Assembly (NCBI GenBank): GCA_030760725.1
Contig: JASWHV010000012.1
Location: 19,916,368 to 19,980,367, forward strand
Source of the DNA: Neostapfia colusana
Taxonomy: Eukaryota > Streptophyta > Magnoliopsida > Poales > Poaceae
Direction: 5' to 3'
Length of the DNA: 64,000 bases
Positions within the stretch are counted from its first letter, which is position 1, and each line of letters begins with the position of its first letter. Positions 1 through 12,629 of the stretch are shown here, one piece after another. Both the position numbers and the translations under genes were made by a program. A model generated the notes under the pieces. The model was not told where the DNA came from. It did not search any database and was given only the letters and a program-made list of their open reading frames with translations.

Positions 1-495
1 CATAACTTCCTGCATAAAAATCAAAAAATAGAAAATGAGGTAGTTCTAGAACGTTCATGAGATAGGTTACAACTTTGTAACAGAATGTTTTGTCAAATTC
101 GTTGAAGAATTAACTGGAATTCTTGGATCGAATCAGTACCACAAGCAGGGAGGTGCTGTCCAAATTCCTCCAGAAATTCTGTCAACTTTGACATCTCATA
201 ACTTTTGAACCAATATTGATCTGAGGCCAAGCAAATACTTTCTGGAAATCTATTGAAGTTATATTTAACTTTGATGTTGAGCTCCGGAATTGGTTTTGCC
301 TTTAGCATGGTCTAAATCAGGTTGAAAGTGAAACTGGTCAGGGCTGTCAGTTTGGGCAGCAAACCAGCAAACAAATTTGTTTTAAGTTTGAATTGTGTTT
401 TCAGGTTTTGTGAGTTCAATGACATGTTTTATGTTATAACTCAATGATTTACTGTTTAAATGAATATTTGACCTTTTCCAAATATGTTTCTACAG
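1..495 (+). other. E1 untranslated leader (right part)
   Basis: This stretch aligns with the E2 leader at about 22810-23308, including matching phrases around the frequent AAAGTTATG and GTTAACTTTAACTTTGA-like tracts. It contains no gene. It ends in a pyrimidine-rich run and TCTACAG, directly followed by the ATG of orf0, so the end looks like a 3' splice acceptor. The primer site and 5' LTR of this element lie left of the window. Confidence 0.75.
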
Positions 496-1431
496 ATGGC
501 AGAGGATAAACAATTGAAGAACGGGTGGGTGGTATCCCACTGTTCTCAACACAGCGGTTATCCGGAGTTGTTGAAGCTGATGCTTCAATACTTTGGGTAC
601 GTGGAGACACCGTGTTACCTCGCCAAGGAAGAAGGCGAGGAGGGGAACAAGACATGGACCATCCATGTCGAGGTTCTAACAGGACCTACGCCACCCGGTT
701 GGGCACCGTTCACCATCATGGTGAGAGGTAGACAACCGGAGGAGATGTAGCAGGTGGCGGCCCGTGACACCAGAGCTACGGAGGGCACTCCATACGCGCT
801 TGTCCCGGTGGAGGGGCGAGCTAATCACGTGTGGCGAGAGAGGTACGCTGTGGCAACTGATCCAAGTTGCCCAAGGTACAACCCCGCGGAGGCGAATCTC
901 AGCCTCCAGTTGATGCCAGGAAAGATAGTGATGGACAGCCAAGCTGTCCATACGGATCAACTTGCCGTGGATCTCAAGGAGAGCACCAGCCGCCAAGACC
1001 ATTTCGAGAGTGCTCACAGCGCACTCCACAATGTGCTCCTTCCGACGATTAAGCGACTGAATGAGCAACACAATCAGTTGTGTCGTCTGAAGAAGGCGAA
1101 GAAGAATAGGTGTGTCGACATCACGGCTTTACAGCAGCAAGTACAGGCCTTGACCCAGCAGAATGAGGTCCTTACTCAAGAGTGTGATGACGCTATTGAG
1201 GAGGGGCAGGGCTGGGAAGAGGACCACAACCAGGCCATGGACGAGGTTCATGCGTTGCAAGACCTTGTGCCTCCGGTAGTGGGCCTACCGATGGTAGGTG
1301 CCGTACCCGTGGTTTTGGGTATCCCGGCGATGGGGGAACCTGAACCCGAAGAGGAGGTCATGGATCCTGAACCACCAGCAGAGGTGGCGGAGGAGGACGA
1401 CGCACAGGAGGTCGAGTTCTACTCCGAGTAG
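496..1431 (+). pseudogene. E1 orf0 (extra ORF upstream of gag), broken
   Basis: Degenerate copy of the E2 orf0 protein. The ATG at 496 follows a TCTACAG acceptor-like site. The first block reads in frame to a TAG at 748-750, where E2 has a TGG (Trp) codon. The second block (754-1431) continues to the normal end with the acidic tail. A segment encoding about 12 residues is missing after the stop (E2 has MSRFCQLHVQ there). The region predicted to form a coiled coil (Lys/Glu/Gln/Leu-rich, about 1030-1270) is kept. The function of orf0 is unknown; it is not gag or pol. Rice RIRE3/RIRE8-type Gypsy elements are reported to carry an orf0 upstream of gag, which is the closest family precedent I know. 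Confidence 0.8.
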
Positions 1432-1705
1432 TGAGTTACCGTTGCCAAGTAGGGCAGTGAGGATGGTGTGTAGAAACTTTTGGTAACTGGTGATATGTCA
1501 TGTAGACAGTAGCATGTGTATAAGTATTGACGACATGAGCACGACTTCTCGGGGATCTGGGAATAATGTATCTTGTATAAAAGTTTATGCGCTATCAATA
1601 TATGTGAACGTTGTGCAATTTTATTCATGTGTCACTGCTATGCCTACTGTTTTCTACGGAATTTTTAGAATGACATGTGCTGATCGTTGCTGTTTAAATT
1701 TCAGA

Positions 1706-2940
1706 ATGACTCGTACATGCACCAACACTGAGGTTGGGGGTTCTAGTCAGGGGGGAGATGCCTCTCAACAGCCTCCCGAGGCTTCCTCGGGACAGCAACA
1801 ACCGCCACCGCCAACAGTTACATTGGCCGACATTGTTGGGGCCATGGCGGGCTCACATCAGAAGCATACAGAGCTGCTGCAAACTCTTATTGCGAATACG
1901 TCTCGACCAGAGAGGCGTCAAGACCGAGAGGAGCGTCAACAAAGCTCCTACTCCGCTTTCTGGCTACTCATCCCCCGGTATTCTCAAGGGCAGATGAACC
2001 CATCGATGCGGACAACTGGCTCCACACGATGGAGATGAAGTTCTGGCTGCTTCAAGTTAGTGAGCAGCGCAAGACTCAGTTCATGGGCCAGCAGCTTCAA
2101 GGGTCCGCGAGCGCTTGGTGGGCAAACTTCTGTGCCTCGCAACCCACCGAGCGAGTACTGACCTGGGAGGAGTTCTGGACGGCCTTCAGGGCTTATCACA
2201 TACCGTCGGGTCTATTGAAAAGGAAGAAGCAGGAGTTCCTTCGCCTGCAGCAAGGAAGCAGGAACGCTCTGGAGTATTCCAGGGCGTTCAATTATCTCAC
2301 GCTCTACGCCTCCTATCACGCCGATACCGACGAGAAGCGGCGGGATCACTTTTACCAGGGGCTTAATTCTCTCCTGAAGGACAAGCTGGCGATGTTCAAT
2401 TGCGGCAGCCTCAATGATATTATTGATGCTGCGATTGTTCTAGAGGACTCCGGTAAGGAGTTAGCAGAGGCAGAGAATAAGCGAAGTGCGCCGAAGAGCA
2501 GCGGAGAAAGAGGTAGTCCTTCCCAAAAATACCAGACGGTGTATCGCTCACCATCGGGTCAACGCTGACAGCCACCGCAGCGACCGATGCAATTCCACAG
2601 TCGGCCGTATTCTCCACAGGCGTTCCGGCCAGCATAACCAGCACCACCTCCGCAGCAACAACAGAAGCAGCGGATGATGCTGCATGCGTTTGCACCCCAG
2701 CAGCGCATACCGAGCTTTCGTCCCCCAAGTTCGGGCCAGACATCAACCGCATGCTACAAATGCGGTTGTCAAGGGCACTTGGCCAACAGCTGCCCTGAGA
2801 GGCAAGGCGGCGGAGTGGCACCACAGTTTCCGTGGTGAAATCAGCCCCAGAATACCATTAGTGCACGGTGGGCAAATCCTAAGCCCGGCACTGTCCACCA
2901 ACTCGCCATAGAGGACGTGCCGGAGGGGGAGCCAATTCTT
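1706..2940 (+). pseudogene. gag: E1 gag, broken
   Basis: Capsid-like gag of a Ty3/Gypsy element. The ATG at 1706 follows AAATTTCAG (acceptor-like). Reading starts MTRTCTN, changes frame near 1980-2030, then runs through the conserved gag core (SASAWWANF, RAYHIPSG, YHADTDEKRRDHFYQG) to a TGA at 2566-2568 where E2 has Trp. Downstream, still recognisable, is a CCHC zinc knuckle (C-x2-C-x4-H-x4-C, CYKCGCQGHLANSC at about 2752-2793). At least one frameshift and one nonsense mutation make it non-functional. Confidence 0.85.
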
Positions 2941-5900
2941 GCGGGTATGTTCCAACTCCACCAGCATCCCGCTATAGTTTTATTTGACTCAGGCGCCACA
3001 CATAATTTCAATACCCGAGCTTTTATTGCTAAACACAGCTTGCAAATACTACCCACCGAAAGCCCTTGATTTGTTCACTGGGTGGGAAACTTTCAGCAAG
3101 CATGATGGTGTCGAAAGTTCCATTATGCTTAGGGGGTAGAGTATACCCTACGTCTATCATAGCATTAGAGGGACAAAAGGTCTATGTCATATTAGGGATG
3201 TCATGGTGAACCCGCCACAGCGCTGTTTTAGACACCGTCCTTCGAGTCGTGCATCTACACCCAGAAATGCACGAGTCTCACTCATTATTTCTGGACAGTC
3301 CAGAAATAAAACTTCCAAGTGTATACCAATCCACCACCATCAGATTGGAAGACATTCCAGTAGTCCGTGAGTTCCCTGACGTGTTCCCTGATGATTTACT
3401 AGGGATGCCGCCTGACAGAGAGGTGGAGTTCAAGATTGAACTTACACCGGGAACTATCCAATATCCTGAAGGCCGTACAAGATGGCACCAAAGGAGTTGG
3501 CAGAATTGAAAATGCAGTTGACAGACCTGCTGGAGAAGGGTTTTATTAGGCTGAGCTCCTCGCCATGGGGCCGTTCAGCATTATTTGTGAAGAAGAAGGA
3601 TGAGACGTTACGGCTTTGCATGGACTATCGTCTACTAAACGCCGTAACTATCAAGAACAAGTACCCATTGCCATGGATATACATGTTGTTTGATCAGTTG
3701 GTCAAAGAAAAGATCTTTTCCAAGATGGACTTAAGATCCGGGTACCATCAGATTAAGATACGTGCTGAGGATATACCGAAGACGGCTTTCTCGACAAGAT
3801 ACGGGCTTTATGAGTACTAGTCATGTCCTTTCGCCTCACTAATGCTCCAGCTCATTTCATGTACTTGATGAACTCGGTATTCAAGCCAGAGCTGGAGAAG
3901 TTTGCTGTGGTCTTCATCGACGACATATTGGTATATTCCAAGTCGAAGGAAGAACACACGAAGCATCTGTGTATAGTCTTGCAAAGGCTGCGGGATCACA
4001 AGCTATACGTGAAATTCAGCAAATGCGAATTCTGGATATCGCAAGTGCCTTTTCTCGGGCATATTATCTCAGCGGAGGGCATCACTGTAGATCCAAGTAA
4101 GATCACACAAGTTCTGAATTGGAAGTCCGCGAGGACTGTTCATGAGGTACGGAGTTTCCTCGGACTCGCGGGATATTATCAGAGGTTCATTCCGAACTTC
4201 TCGAAGATTGTCAAGCCTATGACAGAGCTGCTGAAGAAGTCTACCAAATATGTTTGGAGTCCAGCATATGAAGCAGAGTTCAAGGCATCAGTGAAGCACC
4301 TAACATCAGCACCGGTTTTGGTGCAGCCAGACACAATAAAACCGTTCGATGTGTACTGCGATGCATCCGGCATTTCGCTCGGATGTGTGCTGATGCAATA
4401 CTGAAGGGTGGTCGCGTATGGATCACGGCAGCTCAGGAACCATCAGCAAAATTATCCAACTCATGACTTAGAGCTTGCTGCCATGGTACTCGCACTCAAA
4501 ATGTGGACGCACTACCTACTTGGTAACCTCGTGCATTTATATACCGACCACAAGAGCCTCAAGTACATATTCACTCAGAAGGGGTTGAACATAAGCCAAC
4601 GAAGATGGTTGGAGTTGATAAAGGATTACGAAATAGAGATCCATTATCACCCCGGCAAAGCAAACATTGTGGCGGATGCGCTGAGTCGCAAGTCACACGT
4701 CCACAATCTGACCATCACACCGTTGGAACAGAGCGAGCGACCATTGCATGTGATTCCACATGGATCTCTCTACAACTTAGCTCTTATCCCCACCATCTGT
4801 GAAGAGATAGCGGCAGCTCAGAAACATGAAAGGGCATGTTGCATTTGCGGAGACGTGTAGACAGTGGGGAGCTGAAGTGTTTCCGGAAAGATAGAGATGG
4901 CGTCCTATGGTTCAAGGACCGGATCGTCGTACCCTGTAACCCGGAGTTGCGGAAGAATATCTTTGATGTGGCTCACTTGTCAAAGTGATGTATCAAGAAC
5001 TCAGAAGCAAGTATTGGTGGACACAGATGAAGCGGGAGATCGCAAAGTACGTGTCCGAGTGTGATACATGCCGGAGGGTAAAAGCGACCACATGAAGAAA
5101 CCAGGACTATTACAACCTCTTGGCATTCCTGCCTGGAAGTGGAAGGATGTGAGCATGGACTTCATCGTCGTCTTACCCACTACATTTCAGGAACATGATT
5201 TGGTGTGGGTAGTCATCGACCAGCTCACCAGAGTTGCCCATTTTATTCCGGTCAATATCAATTACAACGCTAAGAAGTATGCTGAATTGTACATTTCACG
5301 GATCCTATGCTTATACGGCGTACCCCGTACTATCATCTCGGATCGGGGCACCTTATTTGTGTCTCGTTTTTGGGAGCAGTTGCATGCTGCTTTGGGGACG
5401 AAGCTGATCCGTAGTTCAGCGTACCACCCCCAGACGGATGGGCAAATCGAGCGGGTAAATCAGATTTTAGAAGATATGCTACGAGCGTGTGCTATCAACC
5501 ATGGTAAGAAATGGGATGATCACTTACTGTTGGCTGAGTTCTCGTACAAAATGGGTACCAAGCCAGCATCAAGATGGCGCCTTACGAGGCGCTATACAGG
5601 AGAAAATGCTGCACACCGCTGAATTGGTGTGTCTGGCGAAAGGGTCACTTTCAGGATCGATCTTGTCAATAATGCGGAAGAAAAGGTTCGGCTGATTCAA
5701 GTGAACTTAAAAGCCGCCTAGTCCCGACAAAAACAGTATGCGTACCGGAGAAGACGACCGTTACATTTTGAAGTCGGGGGTCACATGTATCTACGTGTGT
5801 CTCCAATGAAGGGCGTGAACAGATTCGGGTGTGAGAGGAAAGTTGGCACCCCGATTCATCGGTCCATTCTAGATTGTAGAAAGATGTGGATCAGTTGCAT

Positions 5901-6205
5901 ACCGGATGGAATTACCAGAGACACTATCCGGTGTGCACGACGTCTTTCACATTTCTCAGCTGAGAAAGTACCTCAAGCTTTCAACCACCGTTCAGCTGGG
6001 AGATATTGAAGAACTGAAACCGGATCTCACTTATCGGGAGGAACCGGTTCAGATTATTGATGAAAAGGCCCGAACCACACGCAACCGTACGTTGTGGTTC
6101 TACAAGGTTCTATGGATTATCCACTCCGTAGATGAAGCGACATGGGAGAGCGAAGGCTTTCTTCACGCTAACTACCCCGACTTTTTAACGTCGCACCTAC
6201 GGTAA
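2941..6205 (+). pseudogene. pol: E1 pol (PR-RT-RH-IN-chromodomain), broken
   Basis: Ty3/Gypsy polyprotein remnant in the usual order. Protease has the DSGATHNF motif near 2987. RT starts about 3480 with KMDLRSGYHQ near 3724 and the catalytic FIDDILVYSK near 3916. RNase H has YCDAS near 4353 and TDHKS near 4545. Integrase follows with SMDF, SDRGT and a retained catalytic Glu region, then a C-terminal chromodomain ending at 6205. Breaks include a TAG after YEY at 3818-3820, a TGA in RNase H near 4402, deletion of the second His of the integrase zinc finger near 4985, and frame changes near 5540 and 5860. The protease frame break matches the position in E2 (see findings). Confidence 0.9.
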
Positions 6206-6256
6206 TTTTCCACTATCCTCTCTTTCATTTTCACCTTATAATGTCAGGACGAGATT

Positions 6257-6274
6257 CTTTTAAGGGGGGAGGAA
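6257..6274 (+). other. E1 polypurine tract
   Basis: TTTTAAGGGGGGAGGAA-type purine run immediately before the 3' LTR; it primes plus-strand DNA synthesis in LTR retrotransposons. It is the same in E2, with mirror-image copies in E3 and E5. Confidence 0.85.
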
Positions 6275-8717
6275 TGTAAGGGCCCAAGTTTTTCATTTGC
6301 TCAAAATTTTCATCACACCACATACCTCTCATTTGAGGAAATCTTATGAACACATTTGAAGAGCAAGTAAACACCATTAAGAAACTCATTAGGAGGTAAA
6401 CTCACAAAATGCAAAAGTGGTATTTCCCACATGCATCATATAGGAGCTGAGCATATGAAAAACTCCTAAACTTTGCTAGGAATGCTCATGCCAAATTTCA
6501 CCCAAATCCAAAACCTTTTTGAGCTATTTTTGGGTATAATTAGAAAGAGGCTAGTTTGAACTTAAATTCAAATTCAAACTACTTTCATCCCATGAATTTA
6601 AAAGTGGGATTCATATTCACACTCAGCACATTTTTGTGAGCTCACACAGCAATTTTCACTCCATTTGGAGTTGATCTTGACATGAGGTATTTTGAGAAAA
6701 ATTCAAACTGAATTTAAATTTCAGTATACCATTTGAATCCAAATACAATCAAACCAGTTCACAAATTGAATTCTATAAATTTCAAATGGGCATTTGGTGG
6801 ATTATTCAAATTGCAAAGGGTATTAGGGTCCCTACTGCTTAGAGCAGTGGGAAAATTGAATTTTAGAGGTTAAAACAAGGGGGTGGGACCCACTGTCAGT
6901 CTCACACTCGAGCAAACCGACTGAACTCTCGGTGCTCAGTTTCTTGCGCGCGCTCACGAGATGCCACGGGCATTGATCAGCGCTGCCACCTCCTGCTCGG
7001 CTATTCCAACTCCCGACCGACGTCTCCAGAGCATTATCGTCAAGTCCCGGGCGCCACAAAGTCATTTCACTACTGCCCCGACGCCTCCTCGCGCTGAGAA
7101 CTCGGAGAGAACCGCCGCACACCCGAAACTCACCAACTCGCCATCGACACGCCAAAACCCATGCTTCCATATTGAGCTGAGGCCATAAACGGCACCGCCG
7201 ATATTCACTCGACATGCTCCAGCCCTCAGCTGCTCGTGATCAGCTCCCCTAGAGCTTTCCCGTGCCAATTTCCACTCCCCTGTTCAAACAGAAGCACCTC
7301 CGACTTAACACCGTCGGCCGGACAGCTCCGAGCTTCTCCGGCAGAACCAACTGTTCTCTGAGGTTAGCATTCGAGTCTAGTAGCTCCTCCCAAACCCCCT
7401 AGCTTCCTCTTAGCGCCAGTTAGCCGGAATTTCACTTGTCCCGACGATCGTCGTATAGAACACCGAGAACCAAAACCAGAAATTCATATCGATCACTTGA
7501 TCACTGGAGATTCTGGTTGAGCTGAAGCTAGAGTAGCACCTCACGATTACCTCGGCCAAATCTTAGCGAAGATGATCAACCCAGTGAGCGTAGCACCATA
7601 TTTTCGCCGCCGCAGGTGAAAACGGCTCCGGTCGCCGGTGAAGTCTACTTTCCCGGCAATCCCCGTCCAAGAGGAGGGCAGGGTTAGCTTCCCCGTGCCG
7701 CAGTGGTGCTTTGCGACCCATTGGTTGATCATGTTCACTGCTGAGACAAACTAGCACCATTGGACCCGAGCTCAATTTTGCCGCCACTGTCGCCGACTAC
7801 ATTCCCAGCGATGTCGAGACGCGAGAAGTTGTCCGGCGTGTGCGCCGTGCTGCAAGGGTCACGTAGGAAGAAACCCTGTCGAGAATTAGGCCGTAACGGC
7901 CGAGAACGAGCCACGCCACCACCGCTGTGCGGCGCGCGCTCGGGCGCCAGCGGGGGGTTGAAGAAGACACTGTGCATGGGACCCACGTGCAGTGTTTCAA
8001 ACATTTCCCCAATTTTTAGATTTAGTTCAACTTCAAACCCACATAACTTTTGCTATGAAACTCCAAATCGAGTGAACCAAATTTTTTTGGATTAAGCTCT
8101 CTGATTACTTTCCAACAAATAAGGTTTCACTTCATGAAAACCTTTATTTCTCCAAAATTAATTCTTCAAAATTTAAACTGTTTAGAATTTTAACTGGAGG
8201 ACCCTTTCGTGGAAAATTCTGAAATTTGGCCAGGATGTTCATCATAATATATCTGAGCTATCATAAAAATTTCAGATCCATTTGATCCCATTTGGTCCAC
8301 CTAATAGTGTGATTAATGAAACTGTTCCAGAGAAAAATGAAAAATGTCCAAAAACATTTTTCAGATTTTCTCTGAACTTGTTTAGCTCATATCATTTGCT
8401 AGGAATCTTCAAATTTGGTGAAACCAATTCCATTAGAACCCTCTGAAAATCTAGTTTCCAGAAAGTCATGGCTTGCACCATGAAAATCCTTAGAACAGCC
8501 TAAGAGCTCCAATTAAGGCCAAATACACATTTATTTGTAGAGGGCTTGAGCTTTGCTGCAAATGAAATTTGGCCAAGTTTCTGTTTAGGTTGTATCCAAA
8601 CCACAGTAAAAATTTCAGAGTCATTGGGCCTGTCTAGCAGTACTTATAGTCTTAATAATATTAACCCCAAACTCATATGCATTTAAATTGACATATACAT
8701 GTAATTGTCTCATGTAG

Positions 8718-8798
8718 TCGCTAAGGTTGAGGAGGAGCCAGAAGTTTTAGACTTCATAACTCCGGAGGAACAGCTAGCCTACGACCAGCAGAAGCAAG
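8718..8798 (+). other. LTR exon-like block A of E1
   Basis: An 81-base block after CTCATGTAG (acceptor-like), ending at CAAG|GCAAG, a GC-type donor consensus. It reads open in one frame with many Glu codons (motifs VEEEPEVLDF and TPEEQLAYDQ). Compared with E2 at 20318-20398 there are no indels. Most differences are synonymous (GTT/GTC, GAG/GAA, CCA/CCC, TTA/CTA, CAG/CAA) or conservative (Ile/Val), while flanking sequence carries indels. This suggests purifying selection on a peptide. No start codon exon has been identified. Confidence 0.5.
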
Positions 8799-9658
8799 GC
8801 AAGCTCCGGTTTGCATTAGCCATTTTATAAATTTAACTGTATTTAGAACTTACTTTGAGTATCCACTTCGTTTATGCATTAGAGTCTTGTTTGAAAACCC
8901 AAATGCATAGCCAAGAAAACCCTTGTTTTTGGGCTAAGGTTTTTAAACCTCGAGTAGCCACTGCAATGCTAAGATAGTGTAGGATTCGGTACAAGTCGAG
9001 TAGTTGGAACTGCTCACAAGAATAGGCTAGAGGCACATAACTCGGTTAGAGATAGCAAATGGAACACATGGCAAGAAAAATGAGACCGAGCAGAGAGTAA
9101 GGGCAGCAGGACGTTGGGGCCTGGGTGCCATAGCTCTGCTTGTGTCGATTGAGGACCGAGTCGTGTGCGGGCCTGTTGAACAAGCTAGAACAGTACCAAA
9201 GACCTACCGGATATATGGGAACCGGGAAACCGATGTAATTCGGGTAGCTAGGTGTTGAGGCATTGCTTGTCGTCTAAAGGGTAGGTTGAGAGCTTGAGGT
9301 GTAAATCGGCTGGCGGTACTGCGGATGCGCGTGCAAAGACCTCTTGCTTGGGACAATAGGACCGGTTCAACATTTGGCTGACGGATGAAAGGTGGTTGCG
9401 TATGACGTCCGTGATGGTTGCTGTAGGCAACATCGAGTACGGGCGTACGTGACAGGTTATTCGGGTAACCCTGCAGGTGTAAATCGATTATAATCGCCGT
9501 CCCTCGCGATCAGTGAGTACCACTTGTTCACTGTACCGCTGACGTAGAAAGAACAGGCTAGAGTCATGTTATAATGTTGCTGATTGAAAGCTATACTTTG
9601 GTTGCTAATGATCTGTTTAGTTTAGAGCGAATTAAAGTTACTTTTAACTTTGGGCAGA

Positions 9659-9707
9659 GCACATGAGATAAATGTGTTTCTTGTTTGATTGCGGCTCTCT
9701 TATGTGC
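9659..9707 (+). other. Conserved LTR hairpin, E1 copy
   Basis: Arms GCACATGAGA and TCTTATGTGC pair over 10 bp with one G-U. The loop contains the invariant core TTTCTTGTTTGATTG. The loop is shared with E2 to E5 while the stem differs by compensating changes. Confidence 0.6.
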
Positions 9708-9895
9708 CTTAGCATGAGGTTCTTCCACAATTTGTGCTAAAACTTGAAAGTAAGGTACCACTATGTAGGCGTGTCCTTTGCAACTTTCACTCCATTCCAC
9801 AATGCAAATCCAGCATGTAGAGTTTCATGTATAGGAAAGACGGGTGTGTCTTGCTGAGCCATCGTGCTCACTGCTTGTGTTAGAAGCTTTTGCAG

Positions 9896-9984
9896 GGTGT
9901 TATGAGGAGGATACTCCCGAGGAGGAGTTGGACCCCCAAGAGGGCAACCCCGTCGAATCGGAGTCGTGCACGCCACCGTGTTAG
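9896..9984 (+). other. LTR exon-like block B of E1, ending in a stop codon
   Basis: Follows CTTTTGCAG (strong acceptor-like site). In the phase set by block A it reads an acidic peptide (motifs YEEDTPEEE and PQEGNPVES) to a TAG at 9982-9984. E2 has the same length and the same stop position (21575-21577), with mostly synonymous third-base changes. Two coding-like blocks in matching phase suggest the 3' end of a spliced LTR-encoded ORF; this is inference. Confidence 0.5.
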
Positions 9985-10142
9985 TGTGTGTGCGTGCTAG
10001 TGGGAACACGTTCACAGGCTGATTTTGCTTAGTCTACGCCCGTGAGTGTAGACTTGACTTGTTTTGTTGTAAACATGTTCAAAAACAGTTCATTGTAATC
10101 AAACTTTTGCTCCCGCTTTGTACCCTTTTGTGTGTCTTATCT

Positions 10143-10163
10143 GGTGCTGTGCAATGCAGCACC
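10143..10163 (+). other. Terminal LTR hairpin, E1 copy
   Basis: GGTGCTG and CAGCACC arms with a short inner stem and a CAA loop, about 50 bases before the LTR end. The equivalent hairpin in E3 and E5 has C-G in place of a T-A pair. Confidence 0.6.
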
Positions 10164-10211
10164 CAGCCCTCAGCGTGATCCAGGCTAGTCAAGGCCGGTT
10201 GGGCCCTCGCA

Positions 10212-12565
10212 GGTTTCTTCTCTTTCGGCGACTACAGGTAATCAATTAACGATATGTCAAATTAAATGCAAATGTGTTGAATTTAGCATATCAAGTCCAT
10301 AACTCTAGCTAGATATCCCTTTTGGCTCTGAAATTGTTACCGTGGCTTGGTAAGAACCTAACTAGAGACTTGGCTAAATTTCATTTGAAATAAAGCTTAT
10401 TTGAGCCCTGCACAAATAAAGGTCTAAATGGCCATTACTAGAGCTTCTAAGGATTACCAGGTATTTTCATGGATCAAACCATTACTTTCTGGAAACTAGA
10501 GTTTGAGATGGTTCTAATGGAGTTTGTTTAATGTTATTTGAAGAATCCTAGAGAAAGTTATGCCCTAATCAAGATTTGAGAAAATTCTGAAAAAAAATGT
10601 TTCTGTATATTTTTCTATTTTTTCAGGGCAGTTCATTTAATCACACCATTAGGGGGACTAAATGAACTCGGATGGATCTGAAATTTGGCATGAGACTCAA
10701 GGATATTACAGTGAACATCCTAGCCAAATTTGAGAATTTTCCACAAAGTGGATCTGCAGGAAAAATGCCCAACAGTTTAAAATTTAGGGAATTAATTCTT
10801 GAGAACTAAAGACTTTCAAAGGACAAAACCTGTTTTGATGGAAAGTACTCAGAGAGCTGAATCAAACAAAATTTGTTTCACTAAATGTGGAAAATTTTAC
10901 ACAAAGTTATGAATATCTAAAGCTTGGGCTGATTCCTGATTTATTTTCCTAAAGAAAATTCCTTCCCGCGCCTAAACAGAGACTGACAGCGGGCCCCACG
11001 TGCTTAGTTTAATTTAAACCGCCGCGCGCACTTTGCCGGGTCGATGACACATGGATCCGGGGTCTTTGTCTACCTCACGACGCCGCCGCTTCGAGCCGCC
11101 AGAGCTCCGGCGTGGTCGGCGTTCCTGGCGACCTAGCTCGCCGGCGAAGCTGAAACTCGCCGCCCCCACCTAACTTTGGATGCTGAACACGATGGAAACC
11201 TCGCTGCCAACGGCTAACCGCTGTATGTCGCCGGCAACGAGTGCTATGCCACTGTACCGCATCGGCCATGTGTTCCCGTCACTCCGACCACCATCTTCGT
11301 GCGCTAATCATGTCACCACGTTTAGGGCAGCCTCGGGAAGCTCGGCATGACCTCGGTTTGGACCCAAACAGCCGGCAAACCGGACCTCACCGGTGACCCT
11401 CTCTTCCACCAAACTATTCCTCGGTGAAACTAGGGTTCCGGTGGGTCTTTCTCGCCGGTTTTTGATCGAGGAGGAGCGCAAGAACTTCTAGAACGTGTGT
11501 GGTGTGCAGCTCGAGCAGCGGTTGCCTCTGGGCAACAAATTTCACCGTCGACCGATTTCTAACCCTAACGCACACCATTGAAAGAAACTAGCAATACTTG
11601 CTCTACACCGCATGAAATGAAGCACGCTTTCTCCTACAGCTTCAGCGTGTCATGGCGCACCTTTTCTTCTTCGGTTGTGGTGCGTGAAACTGCCAGGATC
11701 CGCCAGTTGCCCATGATCAGAGGGAGGCGGGAGGAAACTCGCGAGCGGTAGCAAAGAACGGCGCGGGTGTGAGCTGTTTTTCACTCGGGAACGAAGAGAA
11801 CGGCCGAAGCAGCTCGGTGTGCTGGACTTTGAGCTGAAACTTTCACCGTGAGGTGGATTTCCCCGAGCGAGCTGGCTGCACGCGACCGATCGGTGGTCGC
11901 CAGCGAGAGCTACGCTCTGTTTGAGTCGGTTCAGTGCAAATTCAGTAACTGATCAGTGGGGCCCACCTCTACTAATTCTTTTCAATTTTTTCTCACTGAT
12001 ATTTTCTCAGCTACTCCAAATTAAATTGTAGACTTCACCACTAAGTCATGAGATGAATTTGAATTCTTCAAATTGGAGTTGGTTTGGCTACATTTGATTC
12101 ACACTTGAATTTGAATTTCAAATTCAGTTTTGAATTAATTCAAATATAGCTCCCGACAAGATGAACTCCAATGAGGATGAAAATTGGTGGACTAACTCAG
12201 AAAAATATGCTGAGTGTGAATGTGAAGTCATCTTTTGAATCCAAGTGATTAAGGTAGCTGAAATTTGAATTTGCATTCAATTTGGCCCTTTGTACAATTG
12301 TATACAAAAGTGTCTCAAAATGGTTTGAATTTGCATGAAACTTGGCATGATCATTCCTAAGAATGTTTAAGGCCTAATGGTGAGCTTCAGCCCCACATGT
12401 TTACATGTTTGAAATCCTATTTTTGGGATTTGTGAGTTTTTCCCCTAATCAACCTATTGATGGTAGTTACTTGCTCTTAACATGTGTTTATGAGATCTCC
12501 ACAAAATGAGCTGGCTTGTGTTGATGTGATGCCTACTCTAGAAAGTAAAATCTTGGGATTTTACA
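10212..12565 (-). mobile_element. E8 LTR fragment (related Gypsy family)
   Basis: On the minus strand this begins TGTAAAATCCCAAG at 12565 and runs leftward through the same series of blocks as the E1/E2 LTR: the ATTTTCATCCTCATTGGAG-like tract, the GC-rich segment around 11000-11900, the GGTGTGATTAAATGAAC tract, and finally the ...GTAG|TCGC start of exon-like block A. It stops at 10212 where the E1 3' LTR ends, so E1 inserted into it; the rest lies left of the window. The flanking AACAC (12566-12570) may be its target duplication. On the minus strand the right end is the LTR start, so this is a 5' LTR or part of a solo LTR. No gene is supported here. Confidence 0.75.
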
Positions 12566-12629
12566 AACACATCCGGATAATCACGTACCACCAGAATGTC
12601 CTCTATCTTCATAGTTTCAATGTGGTTCA
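12566..12629 (-). pseudogene. pol: E4 pol fragment between E8 and E3 insertions
   Basis: On the minus strand this 64-base stretch reads the pre-RT segment (KIEDILVVRDYPDVF), equivalent to LEDIPVVREFPDVF in E2. It joins the E4 protease reading at 39402 once E3 and one copy of its GTTCA duplication are removed. It is cut on the left by the E8 LTR. It anchors the reconstruction of E4 as host of both insertions. Confidence 0.75.
12625..12629. repeat. Target site duplication of E3, left copy (GTTCA)
   Basis: GTTCA next to the E3 LTR end at 12630; the matching copy is at 39397-39401 next to the other E3 end. Confidence 0.9.

Larger units (their letters stand above)
6275..10211 (+). mobile_element. 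E1 3' LTR (~3.9 kb)
   Basis: Begins TGTAAGGGCCCAAG directly after the polypurine tract and ends CCCTCGCA. It aligns along its whole length with the 4044-bp LTR of E2 but is clearly diverged, with many indels outside the exon-like blocks. Layout: AT-rich U3 (6275-6830), GC-rich segment (about 6880-8000), AT-rich intron-like stretch (8000-8717), exon-like block A, a conserved hairpin, exon-like block B and a terminal hairpin. ORFs in the GC-rich part are not conserved in E2, so I do not call them genes. The next 5 bases, GGTTT, should be the target duplication, but the partner is outside the window. Confidence 0.85.
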